Part shown: piece after piece, positions 1-8,552 of the stretch | Layout of the letters: each line of letters starts with the position of its first letter | Position numbering within the stretch: position 1 is the first letter of the stretch | The notes under the pieces: model-generated | The model's database searches: none | What the model was told of the DNA's origin: nothing | The model's input: the letters and a program-made list of their open reading frames with translations, nothing else | Position numbers and translations under genes: made by a program | Source: an uncultured Aquimarina sp. | GTDB lineage: Bacteria > Bacteroidota > Bacteroidia > Flavobacteriales > Flavobacteriaceae | DNA length: 64,000 nucleotides | Assembly: GCF_947496855.1 (NCBI RefSeq) | Contig: NZ_CANMED010000001.1 | Coordinates: 1,116,001-1,180,000, forward strand | Direction: 5' to 3'

Positions 1-54
1 TAGAAAAAGTTTTTATATATTATTAAACTTTAGCTTCTCTGAAAAAAATTATAT

Positions 55-1143
55 ATGAATTCTAAAACAATCGCTTATGGTATTCTGAGAGCAATAGCAA
101 TACTTGTTGGTGTGCTGATGCTACTCTGGTTTTTATATAAGATACAATCGATCCTACTTTATATTACCTTTGCAGCTGTAATTTCATTAATGGGAAGACC
201 ATTGGTGCAGTTCCTGAAAAGGAGGTTGAAATTTAACAATACCATTGCGGTAATGTTTGCTCTATTTATTACTATAGGATTGTTTCTTAGTTTGTTTTTA
301 CTATTCGTTCCTATTGTTACGGAGCAAGGGCAACTGATTGGGGAAATCGATATCAATGAAGTTGGTGATGATCTCGACCGCTTAAATCAGGAGATCAGTG
401 ATTATTTCAATGTAGAAAAACTGAACTTTGTGGAATTGATTAAGCAAACAGATCTGATGCAATTCTTTGATCTTAAAGCAATACCGAATGCCATCAATAC
501 GTTCTTAAGTGGTTTTGGTGCATTATTGATTGGATTATTTTCTGTATTATTTATTTCATTTTTTTTACTTAAGGACAGCAAACTATTAGAAAACAGTATG
601 CTTGTTTTTGCTAAGAAAGAAAATGAAACCAGATTTATGAGAGCTTTTACTAAAATCAAAGATCTATTATCCCGCTATTTTGTAGGTTTACTGCTTCAGG
701 TGTTGATTCTATTTGTATTATATACTATTTTATTATTAATTTTTGGAGTGAATAACGCTATTGCATTAGCGTTAATAGCTGCTATCTTTAATTTAATACC
801 ATATGTAGGTCCCTTATTTGGTGGAGCATTGGTTTTGATCCTAGCTACTACGGGTAACTTAGGATACGATTTTCAATCAGTTATTTTGCCAAAATTATCC
901 TATATTTTGATCGGATATATTGTAATCCAATTGATTGATAATTTCCTGAATCAACCGTTGATCTTTGGAAACAGTGTAAAATCACATCCTTTAGAAATTT
1001 TTCTAGCGATTCTTATTTTTGGAGCATTATTTGGAATTGGCGGATTAATTGTAGCTGTGCCCTTTTACACTGCTATTAAAGTAATTGCAAAAGAATTTTT
1101 ATCGGAGTATAAAATTGTTAAGCAATTGACTAAAGAACTTTAA
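55..1143 (+). CDS. AI-2E family transporter (PerM-type membrane protein)
   Basis: A 362-residue integral membrane protein with the layout of the AI-2E/PerM family: an N-terminal pair of hydrophobic segments (about 10-60), a soluble loop (about 95-150), then a cluster of helices to the end. The family-typical stretch around residue 250 (NLIPYVGPLFGG) is present and the length is normal for the family. Members include autoinducer-2 exporters and Na+/H+ antiporters, so the substrate cannot be named from sequence. It starts at an ATG just inside the window, and the GrpB-like gene follows 33 bp downstream on the same strand. Confidence 0.9.
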   Translation: MNSKTIAYGILRAIAILVGVLMLLWFLYKIQSILLYITFAAVISLMGRPLVQFLKRRLKFNNTIAVMFALFITIGLFLSLFLLFVPIVTEQGQLIGEIDINEVGDDLDRLNQEISDYFNVEKLNFVELIKQTDLMQFFDLKAIPNAINTFLSGFGALLIGLFSVLFISFFLLKDSKLLENSMLVFAKKENETRFMRAFTKIKDLLSRYFVGLLLQVLILFVLYTILLLIFGVNNAIALALIAAIFNLIPYVGPLFGGALVLILATTGNLGYDFQSVILPKLSYILIGYIVIQLIDNFLNQPLIFGNSVKSHPLEIFLAILIFGALFGIGGLIVAVPFYTAIKVIAKEFLSEYKIVKQLTKEL

Positions 1144-1176
1144 TTACCAATCCGTTGACTATAAAAAGCTCTACAC

Positions 1177-1755
1177 ATGAAAAAAACACTCTATGATTTA
1201 ACTAAAAAAGATTGGAACACCTTGTTTCCTATCCAATTAGTTAATCATTCCCCAAAATGGAAAACAATATACAAGCAAGAAGAACAGCTTATAACAAATA
1301 CTATCTCTAAAGAATTTATAACCCGTATTGCCCATTTTGGGAGCACATCAATACCCGATATCAAATCTAAACCTTATATAGATATCATTATCGAGGTTCC
1401 TAAAGAATCACTTTTTAACGAGAATATTATTAAACAATTTGAAACCATTGGTTACACATATTTCTTAGTCCCAAAACGAGATGAATTCGAGGCCTATATG
1501 AATTTTGGAAAAGGTTATAAACTTGACGGTACTAAAGAGCAAATTTTTCATATTCATATGTGTCCTAGTGATAACCTTATGTGGGAACAGGTTAAATTTA
1601 GGGACTATCTTATTTCTAATCCTTTGAGAGCAAAAGATTATGAAAAACTAAAAATAACATTAGCCGAAAAACACAAAAATGATAGAGGTGGTTATGTTTT
1701 ATCCAAAACCAATTTTATAAATGAAACATTGGCATTAATTAACTCGGTTCATTAA
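1177..1755 (+). CDS. GrpB family protein (UPF0157, nucleotidyltransferase-like)
   Basis: A 192-residue soluble protein of the GrpB/UPF0157 family, which has a nucleotidyltransferase-like fold. The family core is visible at about residues 49-75: RIAHFGSTSIPDIKSKPYID, containing the G-S-T-S-I-P motif followed by an Asp-containing strand (IDIIIEV). Some relatives are fused to dephospho-CoA kinase, but the biochemical role is unsettled. It lies 16 bp upstream of the methyltransferase gene and is probably co-transcribed with it. Confidence 0.85.
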   Translation: MKKTLYDLTKKDWNTLFPIQLVNHSPKWKTIYKQEEQLITNTISKEFITRIAHFGSTSIPDIKSKPYIDIIIEVPKESLFNENIIKQFETIGYTYFLVPKRDEFEAYMNFGKGYKLDGTKEQIFHIHMCPSDNLMWEQVKFRDYLISNPLRAKDYEKLKITLAEKHKNDRGGYVLSKTNFINETLALINSVH

Positions 1756-1771
1756 CGTTTATTTAAAAAAA

Positions 1772-2965
1772 TTGAACTACCATATTTTACATAAAAAAAT
1801 ACAAGATTTCATCTTTAAACAATCGGATGACAAGATAGATCTAACAAAGTTGATACTATCTGGAAGTCCTTTTGAAAATATTACTGTTCAGGAACTCGCC
1901 CAACAAATTAGTGGAAGGCTTAAAGCTAAAGACAAACTACCTTTATGGCACCAAACTAAAGAAATTTATTATCCTCCAATACTAAACTTAGAACAAACCT
2001 CATCTGAAGCGACGGCGATTTACAAAAGTGAGTTAGTCTCTGGCGACATTATGATCGATCTTACTGGTGGTTTTGGGATCGATGATTATTATTTTTCCAA
2101 AAAGATGAAACGTTTTATTCATTGTGAATTAAATCCAACGTTAAGTGAAATTGCAGCACATAATTTTCAGGTTTTGGAAACAAATACAATTGAAACACAC
2201 ATTGGTGACGGATTAGAAATTCTGGAAAACCAAGAGCATATCGATTGGATCTATATCGATCCATCCAGAAGACACGATAGTAAAGGAAAGGTTTTCTTTC
2301 TTAATGATTGCCTACCTGATGTACCTTCCAATCTGGATTTTTTATTTTCAAAAAGCAATAATATCCTGATAAAAACTTCTCCGCTTCTAGATATCCATTC
2401 TGGAATAAAAGCATTACAATTCGTCAAAGAAATTCATGTGGTTGCTCTAAACAATGAAGTAAAAGAACTGCTTTGGGTTCTGGAAAAAGGAAATAAAAGG
2501 GACACTGTCATCCATACTATCAACCTAATAAAAGATAAAAAAACATCCTTTTCCTTTTCATTAAAGAAAGAAAGTAGCATTTCTCCAAAACTTTCATTAC
2601 CCAAAAAATATATCTATGAACCTAACGCAGCCATTATGAAATCAGGTGGTTTCTTTAGTGTCGCAGAAACTTTTAAATTAGAAAAGCTTCACCAACATTC
2701 TCATCTTTATACCTCGGATAAAAAGATAAAATTCCCAGGAAGAAGCTTCGAAATAATTTCGGTATTACCATATCAAAAACAAGTCCTAAGGAAAGAAAGA
2801 CTCACTAAAGCAAATATTACTACACGTAATTTTCCCGAAACCGTTTCTGCAATTCGTAAAAAGTTTAAAATTAAAGACGGTGGTGATCTCTATCTGTTTT
2901 TTACAACAAATTGTAATAACGAAAAAATAGTTTTGGTATGTAAAAAAAATCGAGTCAACATTTAA
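1772..2965 (+). CDS. THUMP-like class I SAM-dependent methyltransferase
   Basis: A 397-residue protein with an N-terminal helical region (about 1-90), a Rossmann methyltransferase core whose SAM-binding motif I is DLTGGFGID near residue 97, and an acidic loop IDPSRR near 170 that resembles the catalytic D-P-P-type motif of RNA and N6 methyltransferases. The C-terminal part matches the THUMP-like domain of these Bacteroidetes proteins. An RNA substrate is likely but unproven. The start is a TTG: no in-frame ATG precedes the conserved N-terminal region, and the TTG gives the N-terminus expected for the family. The stop lies inside the terminator hairpin. Confidence 0.8.
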   Translation: MNYHILHKKIQDFIFKQSDDKIDLTKLILSGSPFENITVQELAQQISGRLKAKDKLPLWHQTKEIYYPPILNLEQTSSEATAIYKSELVSGDIMIDLTGGFGIDDYYFSKKMKRFIHCELNPTLSEIAAHNFQVLETNTIETHIGDGLEILENQEHIDWIYIDPSRRHDSKGKVFFLNDCLPDVPSNLDFLFSKSNNILIKTSPLLDIHSGIKALQFVKEIHVVALNNEVKELLWVLEKGNKRDTVIHTINLIKDKKTSFSFSLKKESSISPKLSLPKKYIYEPNAAIMKSGGFFSVAETFKLEKLHQHSHLYTSDKKIKFPGRSFEIISVLPYQKQVLRKERLTKANITTRNFPETVSAIRKKFKIKDGGDLYLFFTTNCNNEKIVLVCKKNRVNI

Positions 2966-2986
2966 AACTAATTTAAATGTGACTCG
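2951..2986. terminator. Bidirectional hairpin terminator between convergent genes
   Basis: The arms cgagtcaacatttaaa (2951-2966) and tttaaatgtgactcg (2972-2986) pair with a single bulge around a 5-nt loop. An A-run precedes and a short T-run (ctttt) follows, so it can stop transcription from both sides. It overlaps the stop codon of the methyltransferase gene and lies 37 bp from the end of the convergent gene. Confidence 0.75.
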
Positions 2987-3022
2987 ACTTTTCAATTTAA
3001 GCTTTATTTCTGAAAGACAATT

Positions 3023-3496
3023 TTATTTAGAATCTGATTTTCTTTCAATCATAAAGAAATTCTTATCGACAGATTTTACTTTATAGTTTTTATCATTTAC
3101 CGAATATCTAAATTCTTCACCCTTCACCATAATAACGAATCCTTCATCGGTTGGCATAATCTTAAAATCTTTATCAACCTCTTTTAAATATGAAATCTGA
3201 ATGGTGTTATCAAAAGAATTATCGTACTTATCATCAATGGTAATAACTTTTGTAATTCTTTCTTGAGCATCTACTCGATCTTGATTCAATTTGTATCGAT
3301 CTTCTTTTTCTAACTTAATTGGATCCAATTCTTTATTCCATATGGTTATTACGTAAGGGATTGTCTTATTTCCTCTCTCCAATTCATATGTTTTCACGAT
3401 TGTTTGCTTCGTAACTTCCATATTGGGTTCTTGCGCAGTTACAGTTGCGAAGGTGAATAATAGAGCTATAAATGGTATTTTATTTAAAATTTTCAT
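3023..3496 (-). CDS. Secreted hypothetical protein
   Basis: A 157-residue protein with a clear Sec signal peptide (MKILNKIPFIALLFTFATVT, cleavage near AQE at about 21-23). The mature part is charged, lysine-rich and predicted mostly beta. I recognise no domain. It is convergent with the methyltransferase gene and lies 75 bp downstream of the YtxH gene on the same strand. A small periplasmic protein is likely, with function unknown. Confidence 0.7.
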   Translation of the reverse strand: MKILNKIPFIALLFTFATVTAQEPNMEVTKQTIVKTYELERGNKTIPYVITIWNKELDPIKLEKEDRYKLNQDRVDAQERITKVITIDDKYDNSFDNTIQISYLKEVDKDFKIMPTDEGFVIMVKGEEFRYSVNDKNYKVKSVDKNFFMIERKSDSK

Positions 3497-3571
3497 GTTT
3501 TTATATTTTGAAATTATTAATTACTAACTGTTTTTTAATTTTATTTAGTATCAACGACGTTTAACGAGCCG

Positions 3572-3901
3572 TTAGTTAGCATTAATCTTTTCATTTCTTT
3601 TTCTCAACATTTCCAATTTTTTTTCTAAGGTTACGATTACATCATCTGCCTTTAAACTCATATCATTTACTAAACCATCAATTTCTTTTGAGAATTCGGC
3701 TTTTTCAGAATTGAATTTTGATGTGATTTCGTTCGAGATTATATTCGCACGTTCTACCAAATCTTCTTTTGTATCTTTTACTTTAACTTTTATTTTTTTT
3801 CTAGTATTCTTACCGTTATCGGGTGCGAATAGAAGTGCCGTTACTGCTCCGAGTGCTGCTCCTGTTGCTAATCCGATAATAGTGTTGCTGTTACTTGACA
3901 T
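3572..3901 (-). CDS. YtxH domain-containing protein
   Basis: A 109-residue protein with the YtxH layout: a glycine/alanine-rich hydrophobic segment (IIGLATGAALGAVTALLFAP, residues 8-27) followed by a lysine-rich helix (about 29-45) and an amphipathic, probably coiled-coil tail. Such proteins are small membrane-anchored stress-associated proteins, and the family is often induced by general stress. No molecular activity is known. It is probably monocistronic or paired with the secreted protein downstream. Confidence 0.8.
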   Translation of the reverse strand: MSSNSNTIIGLATGAALGAVTALLFAPDNGKNTRKKIKVKVKDTKEDLVERANIISNEITSKFNSEKAEFSKEIDGLVNDMSLKADDVIVTLEKKLEMLRKRNEKINAN

Positions 3902-4361
3902 AAATAAGTTTTAAATATTAAAAATTAATTTTAAGTGAATTTGAAAGGTTCAATCAAAAATCTAGCAGTTAGAAATTTATAACTGATATTTAATATAATT
4001 TTTGTAAATATGAATGAAAAAGCTATTCAGTAATAGAACTTACAAGAAGATTTCCAACATAATTCTTAGAAATCAGAATACACATAAAATGTATTCAATA
4101 ACTTTTTAAAATTTCAAATTCTAAGGAAATAGTATTGAATGATAATTCTTTTTCCTATTTGTCTATCTATTAATGTTTGTTTAATAAATCAACACTTTTA
4201 ATATATAGCAAATAGTAATTTTGTCAAGTGCTTTAACGGGTTTTAACCTTTAGAACTCCCTATTAACATAAAAATATGTTAATAGGGAATTTTTATCTTA
4301 TTTTATTTAACACTATTAACTTAAAGCAAAAGGATACAGTATTCAAAAGAAATTAAAACTT
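3902..4361. other. Intergenic region without a recognisable gene
   Basis: About 460 bp of AT-rich DNA between the YtxH gene start and the end of the response regulator gene. I see no coding frame with a signal peptide or known motif. The only structure I find is the perfect hairpin at 4257-4288. The upstream part probably holds the promoter of the YtxH gene. Confidence 0.6.
4257..4288. terminator. Perfect 14-bp hairpin downstream of the response regulator
   Basis: The arms tccctattaacata (4257-4270) and tatgttaataggga (4275-4288) pair perfectly around an AAAA loop. The T-run (attttt) lies on the + strand side. It sits about 75 bp beyond the stop of the minus-strand response regulator gene, so it could end that operon, although the minus-strand 3' flank is not T-rich. 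Whether it acts as a terminator is therefore uncertain. Confidence 0.5.
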
Positions 4362-5030
4362 TTAGATCTGCTGATTTCTAACGAAAATTTGATTCTCTAT
4401 CGCATGAATTACTAATCCAGCAATATTCTTAGAACCCGTTTTTACTAATAAATTATTACGATGTCCTTCTACTGTCCTTGGGCTAATAAATAATTGTTCT
4501 CCAATCTCTATTGTAGTCTTTTGTTCGCAAATTAGTTTTAAAACTTCTCGCTCTCGCTTAGTTAGATACTCATCATCTCTGGATTGTTTATTCATCTTCA
4601 AAGAAGCTTCCTCCAGAATACTCATAACATTTTCATCATAATAAAAACCTTTTACAGCCACTTGATTTATGGTATTTACTACTTCTGTCGGTGTGGCATT
4701 TTTAGCAAGATATGCTACCGCACCTTGTTGCATCATATTCGTAATAAAGGGTTTACTATAATAACTGGTTAATGCGATGATCTTAATTTCTGGAAATTTT
4801 TTCTTGACAATTTTAGTGGTTTCTACTCCATTAAGATCTGGCATTTTGAGATCCATTAAAATAACCTCAGGTAAATCTCTAGATAGGTTTAATTGTTTGA
4901 TTAGGTCATTACCATTCTCTGCCTGAATACAAATCTCTATATTACTTTCTTTATTTAGGATGAAAGTAATTCCTTGTCTAAATAATGTTTCGTCATCGGC
5001 TATGGCTAATTTTATGATGTCTTTTTTCAT
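4362..5030 (-). CDS. LuxR/NarL-type response regulator
   Basis: A 222-residue two-component response regulator. The receiver domain (about 5-125) has the acidic pair D12/D13, the phospho-acceptor D60 in VILMDLKMPDLNG, and the Thr/Lys positions (ALTSY, LAKNA). The C-terminal LuxR helix-turn-helix (about 155-215) begins LTKREREVLKLICEQKTT and contains ISPRTVEGHRNNL. The gene follows the histidine kinase gene with a 3-bp gap, making a classic NarL/LiaR-type pair. Its targets cannot be told from sequence, but the genes in the same operon are plausible candidates. Confidence 0.93.
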   Translation of the reverse strand: MKKDIIKLAIADDETLFRQGITFILNKESNIEICIQAENGNDLIKQLNLSRDLPEVILMDLKMPDLNGVETTKIVKKKFPEIKIIALTSYYSKPFITNMMQQGAVAYLAKNATPTEVVNTINQVAVKGFYYDENVMSILEEASLKMNKQSRDDEYLTKREREVLKLICEQKTTIEIGEQLFISPRTVEGHRNNLLVKTGSKNIAGLVIHAIENQIFVRNQQI

Positions 5031-5033
5031 GGT

Positions 5034-5834
5034 TTAGGTTTTTTTAGTGCTAATATTAAAAGTCACTCCATTACCAATCTCACTATAATATGAAAGCATC
5101 CCATCGAGTATCTCTACTCTACTTTCTATATTTCTGAGGCCTATTCCCTTATTTTTATTTACAGATTCTGTATCAAATCCGTCTCCATTATCAACGTATT
5201 CTAGATCTAATTGCTCATTAGTGTCATCTATTTTTAATATTACATTTTCGGCTTTACCGTGTCTGACGGAATTATTCAGAAGTTCCTGAATAATCCTGAA
5301 GATATGCAATTCATTGCTTTTAGACAATAGATCTTTATATTTTATCTCATAATTTACCTTCACTTTTTTGCTACTGATAAATTCATCACAGAGTTCTTCT
5401 ATAGCCGCCTGAAGCCCAAAATTCTCTAAAATTGGCGGTAAAAGATTATGCGCCAATCGCCTGGAACTTTCTAGAGTTCTGGTGGTAACGGATAATATAT
5501 GTTGTAAGGTTTGTTGCTGTTCTCTCTTATCTAATGTACCATCTATTAACACATTGGCACTAAGACTTACCACATTAAGTTTGGCACTAATAGCATCATG
5601 CAAATCCTGTGCAATTCGTTTACGTTCTTCTTCTTGTGTTTCTATGGTGCTATGTAACAAGTCTTTTTGGTAAGACAATGCTAAGTTGGCTTTTTCTAGC
5701 TCGGCAGCAATAATCTTTTTACGAGAAAAGAAAAAGAAAAGCACCAATGCAACTGCCATAAGCAATAAGACTAAAATAGCAATTAAGATAATCACAATGA
5801 TTTGGGAATCTTCTTGTAGTAATTCTTTCTCCAT
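5034..5834 (-). CDS. Sensor histidine kinase (HisKA_3 / NarX-DesK type)
   Basis: A 266-residue kinase with a short N-terminus, one membrane helix (about 12-37), then a DHp domain with the phospho-histidine H79 in RKRIAQDLHDAIS. The HATPase domain has the N-box (NNSVRHGKAENV), DNGDGFD and GIGLRNIESR. No extracellular sensor domain is present, so signal input may come through the TM helix or a partner. The start overlaps the end of the upstream multi-TM gene by 43 bp, which suggests translational coupling and that the multi-TM protein is the sensory partner. Confidence 0.92.
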   Translation of the reverse strand: MEKELLQEDSQIIVIILIAILVLLLMAVALVLFFFFSRKKIIAAELEKANLALSYQKDLLHSTIETQEEERKRIAQDLHDAISAKLNVVSLSANVLIDGTLDKREQQQTLQHILSVTTRTLESSRRLAHNLLPPILENFGLQAAIEELCDEFISSKKVKVNYEIKYKDLLSKSNELHIFRIIQELLNNSVRHGKAENVILKIDDTNEQLDLEYVDNGDGFDTESVNKNKGIGLRNIESRVEILDGMLSYYSEIGNGVTFNISTKKT

Positions 5835-6430
5835 TCAATAAAGATTAGGATTTGGAAGATAATATATAAAACGGCATTTACTCTAAATAAAATAGCATAA
5901 ACTTCTTGAGATATATTAATATTGAACACTAAATTTCCAGAGGCTAAGATTAATGTATTGCAAATAAGGTATAAAAATAATCCAATCGTAACATAAAGAA
6001 ATTTAGGTTTTTGTTTCTGCAATACCTGATATAAATAAGATATCGCATAAATCACTAATATAGAATGCGTTATACCAATTCCTATGGGATTATACCTAAA
6101 AAACAATTCAAGATCTTGTAAATACTGGTAAGCCAGAAGTGCAATAATCAATGCTGTAAAAACCAAAATAATATTCTTTTTTAATAAAGATTTAAAAAAA
6201 AACGATAATAACAAAAACTGCAACATTAAGAAAACATTTACCATATATAGATTTGACAAATGTAAAATGGCTCCAAGTATTGACATCGATACTTGTACAA
6301 TTGTACTAATTATTAAAAAAAAAGCAAAAAACATAAAAGCCTTACTTTTATGCAAGGCTTTTATGTAAAGTACTGTATTAATAATCAATAAAACAGTGGA
6401 AAAATAACCTAAAAACTTGGTTAACTCCAT
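5792..6430 (-). CDS. Multi-TM membrane protein, possible sensor partner of the kinase
   Basis: A 212-residue protein made almost entirely of about seven hydrophobic helices with very short loops, ending in a basic tail (EWRKNYYKKIPKSL). I recognise no transporter motif. Its coding region overlaps the histidine kinase gene by 43 bp and begins 1 bp after the stop of the small PCP-tail protein gene, so all four genes look like one transcript. By analogy with other 7TM-plus-kinase arrangements I infer a membrane sensing role; this is not shown by sequence. Confidence 0.7.
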   Translation of the reverse strand: MELTKFLGYFSTVLLIINTVLYIKALHKSKAFMFFAFFLIISTIVQVSMSILGAILHLSNLYMVNVFLMLQFLLLSFFFKSLLKKNIILVFTALIIALLAYQYLQDLELFFRYNPIGIGITHSILVIYAISYLYQVLQKQKPKFLYVTIGLFLYLICNTLILASGNLVFNINISQEVYAILFRVNAVLYIIFQILIFIEWRKNYYKKIPKSL

Positions 6431-6431
6431 T

Positions 6432-6854
6432 TTATTGATTCAAGGGACTATTTGAATCGCAAAACGGTGGACAAGGGTTTGTTACATCATAAATTCCACT
6501 AGTTGTAGTATCTGATGCTGATGATTTTAACGTTGTAGGATTCCCATCCACTGTACCATCAATGATATCTCTATCGACTCCATCAACATTTTCAGTTCCT
6601 ACAAAAATTATTTTTTCTGTACCATCACCATCAATAGCTAAATACCCTCTTACTTTAGAATTTAAATTGTTAGCATTTGTTTGCGCCTGTTGTGCGGCAG
6701 CATCGTCTAATACTCCAATTTCATTTAATACTTCTACAAAATCTACTGCTGGTATTAAAAATGCATTTACCGCATTAGGATGTTGCGCTCTCCAGTTTGC
6801 TGTCCATTGTGCTCCTGTGTCTTTAGAAATTGTGTTTTCGCTGTCCGAGTTCAT
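6432..6854 (-). CDS. Small protein with C-terminal PCPPFCD tail, first gene of the kinase operon
   Basis: A 140-residue acidic protein without an obvious signal peptide and without a domain I recognise. The N-terminal half is helical (about 10-70) and the middle is beta-like. It ends in YDVTNPCPPFCDSNSPLNQ, with two cysteines in a Pro-rich context. The nearby lipoprotein at 7297-8034 ends in a very similar motif. The 1-bp gap to the multi-TM gene puts it first in an operon with that protein, the kinase and the regulator. It may be a secreted or signalling peptide precursor, or a ligand of the sensor; both are speculation. Confidence 0.65.
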   Translation of the reverse strand: MNSDSENTISKDTGAQWTANWRAQHPNAVNAFLIPAVDFVEVLNEIGVLDDAAAQQAQTNANNLNSKVRGYLAIDGDGTEKIIFVGTENVDGVDRDIIDGTVDGNPTTLKSSASDTTTSGIYDVTNPCPPFCDSNSPLNQ

Positions 6855-7108
6855 TTTTGTTTTTGGTTTAAATTAGTAATATGATTAAATAAGCTTACAA
6901 AATATGGGGTATATGGTTTGTAAATACTATCCCAACTTTAGATACAATCTAAAGTTGATTTTATCTGAATTAACATTCCCTAAATTTATGATAATTGCTA
7001 CGTATATCCTTAGACAAATGTGAAAAATTTATGAAATTGAAATGGAGATAGCTCTTTTGATTGAAAATCAAATACATAAAAAATCTATTTTTAAGAATCC
7101 TGAATTAA

Positions 7109-7143
7109 TAGACCTGACAGGTTTTAGAAACCTGTCAGGTCTA
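7109..7143. repeat. REP-like palindrome 1
   Basis: A perfect 16-bp inverted repeat around a 3-nt loop: arm tagacctgacaggttt (7109-7124), loop tag, arm aaacctgtcaggtcta (7128-7143). It shares the GACCTGwvAGGT core with the palindromes at 7215, 9888 and 10523, and is probably a REP element mobilised by a RAYT transposase. Confidence 0.8.
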
Positions 7144-7214
7144 AAATATACAAACCCTTTTCTAATCACTCGTTCAAAAGGAGAGAAAATAGTACCCTGT
7201 AATCGAAGAAACAA

Positions 7215-7243
7215 ACCTCACAGGTCATAGAGACCTGTGAGGT
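7215..7243. repeat. REP-like palindrome 2
   Basis: A 12-bp stem: arm acctcacaggtc (7215-7226) and arm gacctgtgaggt (7232-7243) around a 5-nt loop. Its core CCTCACAGGTC is the same as in the two palindromes that flank the RAYT gene about 2.7 and 3.3 kb away. It lies about 70 bp from palindrome 1, so the two may form a BIME-like pair. Confidence 0.75.
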
Positions 7244-7296
7244 CTTGATAAATATTATTCTGCCCTTTATAATCATGCTACAAAACTCTTGATCTT

Positions 7297-8034
7297 TTAA
7301 TCAGGATCACAAGTATTTGGACAAGGTAATGTAAAATCATAGGCTGGTCCACTACCTCCATTTTTAGTAGCCGTTTCTATACGATTATTAGTGATCGGTA
7401 CTAAAACAGTTGTCAGTTTATTATCATTGTTTAATCCCCAAGATAAGTTGATAGATTCTGATTCTAAACCAATCATATGTTGTACTACATTAGGTTCTAA
7501 AGCAAAATGACGGATACGCTCCCCATTATAAGAAGTGATCTCATTGATATCTGTGTTAGACTTTTGTTGCCAAGAATTCACAAAACCGGCAGCTTCATTA
7601 AATTGCAATATATGCTTTGCTACTGTAGGATCGATTATAGCTTCTTTATTAAAACTAATCTCTCGTAATTTATTTAACTGTTCACTTATCGCTAAGCTCT
7701 CTGTTTGTTTGATGAACTCTTCTGCCAAGACAGTACCTTTAGCATCAATACTTACTACTTTTACCTGTAACTTGTTGTTTAATATCCCTGGCACAAAACG
7801 TATCTGATATACATCTTTGTGGTTCAATACATTCTGTAGTAGTTGTGTAGCAATTGGATAATTCATTTCCTCTCCTGTAAAAAATTCAGAAAGATCTGCT
7901 TCTTGCCAATTTTTAGCAAATAGATCTTCTGTGGATTGTTCGATTGTTTCCAACGTTGTTTCTTCTTGGTTACAAGAAACAAAGAATAAAAGCCCAAAAA
8001 CAATAAACGCTTGTGTGAAGTGTTTAATTTTCAT
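7297..8034 (-). CDS. Lipoprotein with C-terminal PCPNTCD tail
   Basis: A 245-residue protein with a lipoprotein signal peptide; the lipobox Cys is at about residue 21 in FFVSCNQEE. The mature part has no domain I recognise and has mixed helix and beta character. It ends in GPAYDFTLPCPNTCDPD, matching the tail of the 140-residue protein in the neighbouring kinase operon (YD-x-T-x-PCP-x-x-CD). Being on the same strand and upstream of that operon, it may act with it, for instance as a surface receptor. This is inference from the shared tail and position. Confidence 0.7.
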   Translation of the reverse strand: MKIKHFTQAFIVFGLLFFVSCNQEETTLETIEQSTEDLFAKNWQEADLSEFFTGEEMNYPIATQLLQNVLNHKDVYQIRFVPGILNNKLQVKVVSIDAKGTVLAEEFIKQTESLAISEQLNKLREISFNKEAIIDPTVAKHILQFNEAAGFVNSWQQKSNTDINEITSYNGERIRHFALEPNVVQHMIGLESESINLSWGLNNDNKLTTVLVPITNNRIETATKNGGSGPAYDFTLPCPNTCDPD

Positions 8035-8181
8035 AATATATAGGTTTTAAATTAGTATTCTTTAAAACTACAAAAAACACTACAAATTCCCTTAAATAGT
8101 TGTAAAAAAATTAGGAGATATTCTTTATAATTTTCTGAATTTTAAAAAGAAGAAGTAACCACTATTACTCATTTTCTATGA

Positions 8182-8496
8182 GTAGATTGCTATCATGGCA
8201 CTGTAGACGGGTATCATGGGAATGTAACTGGACTTCATGCTATGGTAATCCTACATCATGGTACTGTAGATACGTATCATGGCATAGTAGATATGCATCA
8301 TGCCATTGTAGATATATATCATGACGTTGTAGACACATATCATGGTACTGCAGATGGGTATCATGGCGCTGTAGATACATATCATGATATTGCAGATGGG
8401 TATCATGATGTTGTAGATACCTATCACGATACTGTAGATGGGTATCATGACGTTATAGACACATATCATGATACTGTAGTTGGGTATTATGTAATT
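8182..8496. repeat. 21-bp tandem repeat (minisatellite), about 15 degenerate copies
   Basis: The DNA between the lipoprotein gene and the ligase gene is built of about 15 diverged copies of a 21-bp unit of the form gtagatacgtatcatggtact. The period is a multiple of three, and no stop interrupts the frame from 8182 to the tag at 8515-8517. An ATG at 8242 would give 91 residues of heptads such as VDTYHDT and ADGYHDV. The opposite strand is also open over most of the array. I see no signal peptide or upstream start, so a repeated DNA element is more likely than a protein gene, but a repeat peptide cannot be excluded. Confidence 0.8.
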
Positions 8497-8552
8497 GTAT
8501 GTAACCTACTGAACTAGTGGGATAGCATTAACTATGAGATAGTGCTTATCTG

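Larger units (their letters stand above)
6855..7296. other. Intergenic region with two REP-like palindromes
   Basis: About 440 bp between the PCP-tail gene and the neighbouring lipoprotein gene. It holds two palindromes of the family that also flanks the RAYT gene (listed separately at 7109-7143 and 7215-7243). A 62-codon open frame that runs through both palindromes has no protein-like features, and I do not treat it as a gene. The promoter of the kinase operon should lie in the right part, near 6860-7000. Confidence 0.6.

Noticed and set aside
7042..7230. 62-codon plus-strand open frame
   Set aside because: It runs through both REP-like palindromes and ends inside the second; composition follows the repeats and there is no protein-like motif.
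8251..8469. 72-codon minus-strand open frame in the tandem repeats
   Set aside because: It is the complement of the 21-bp repeat array; both strands are open simply because of the repeat unit.
8182..8496. CRISPR array
   Set aside because: The 21-bp units are contiguous and diverged with no unique spacers, and no cas genes are in the window.
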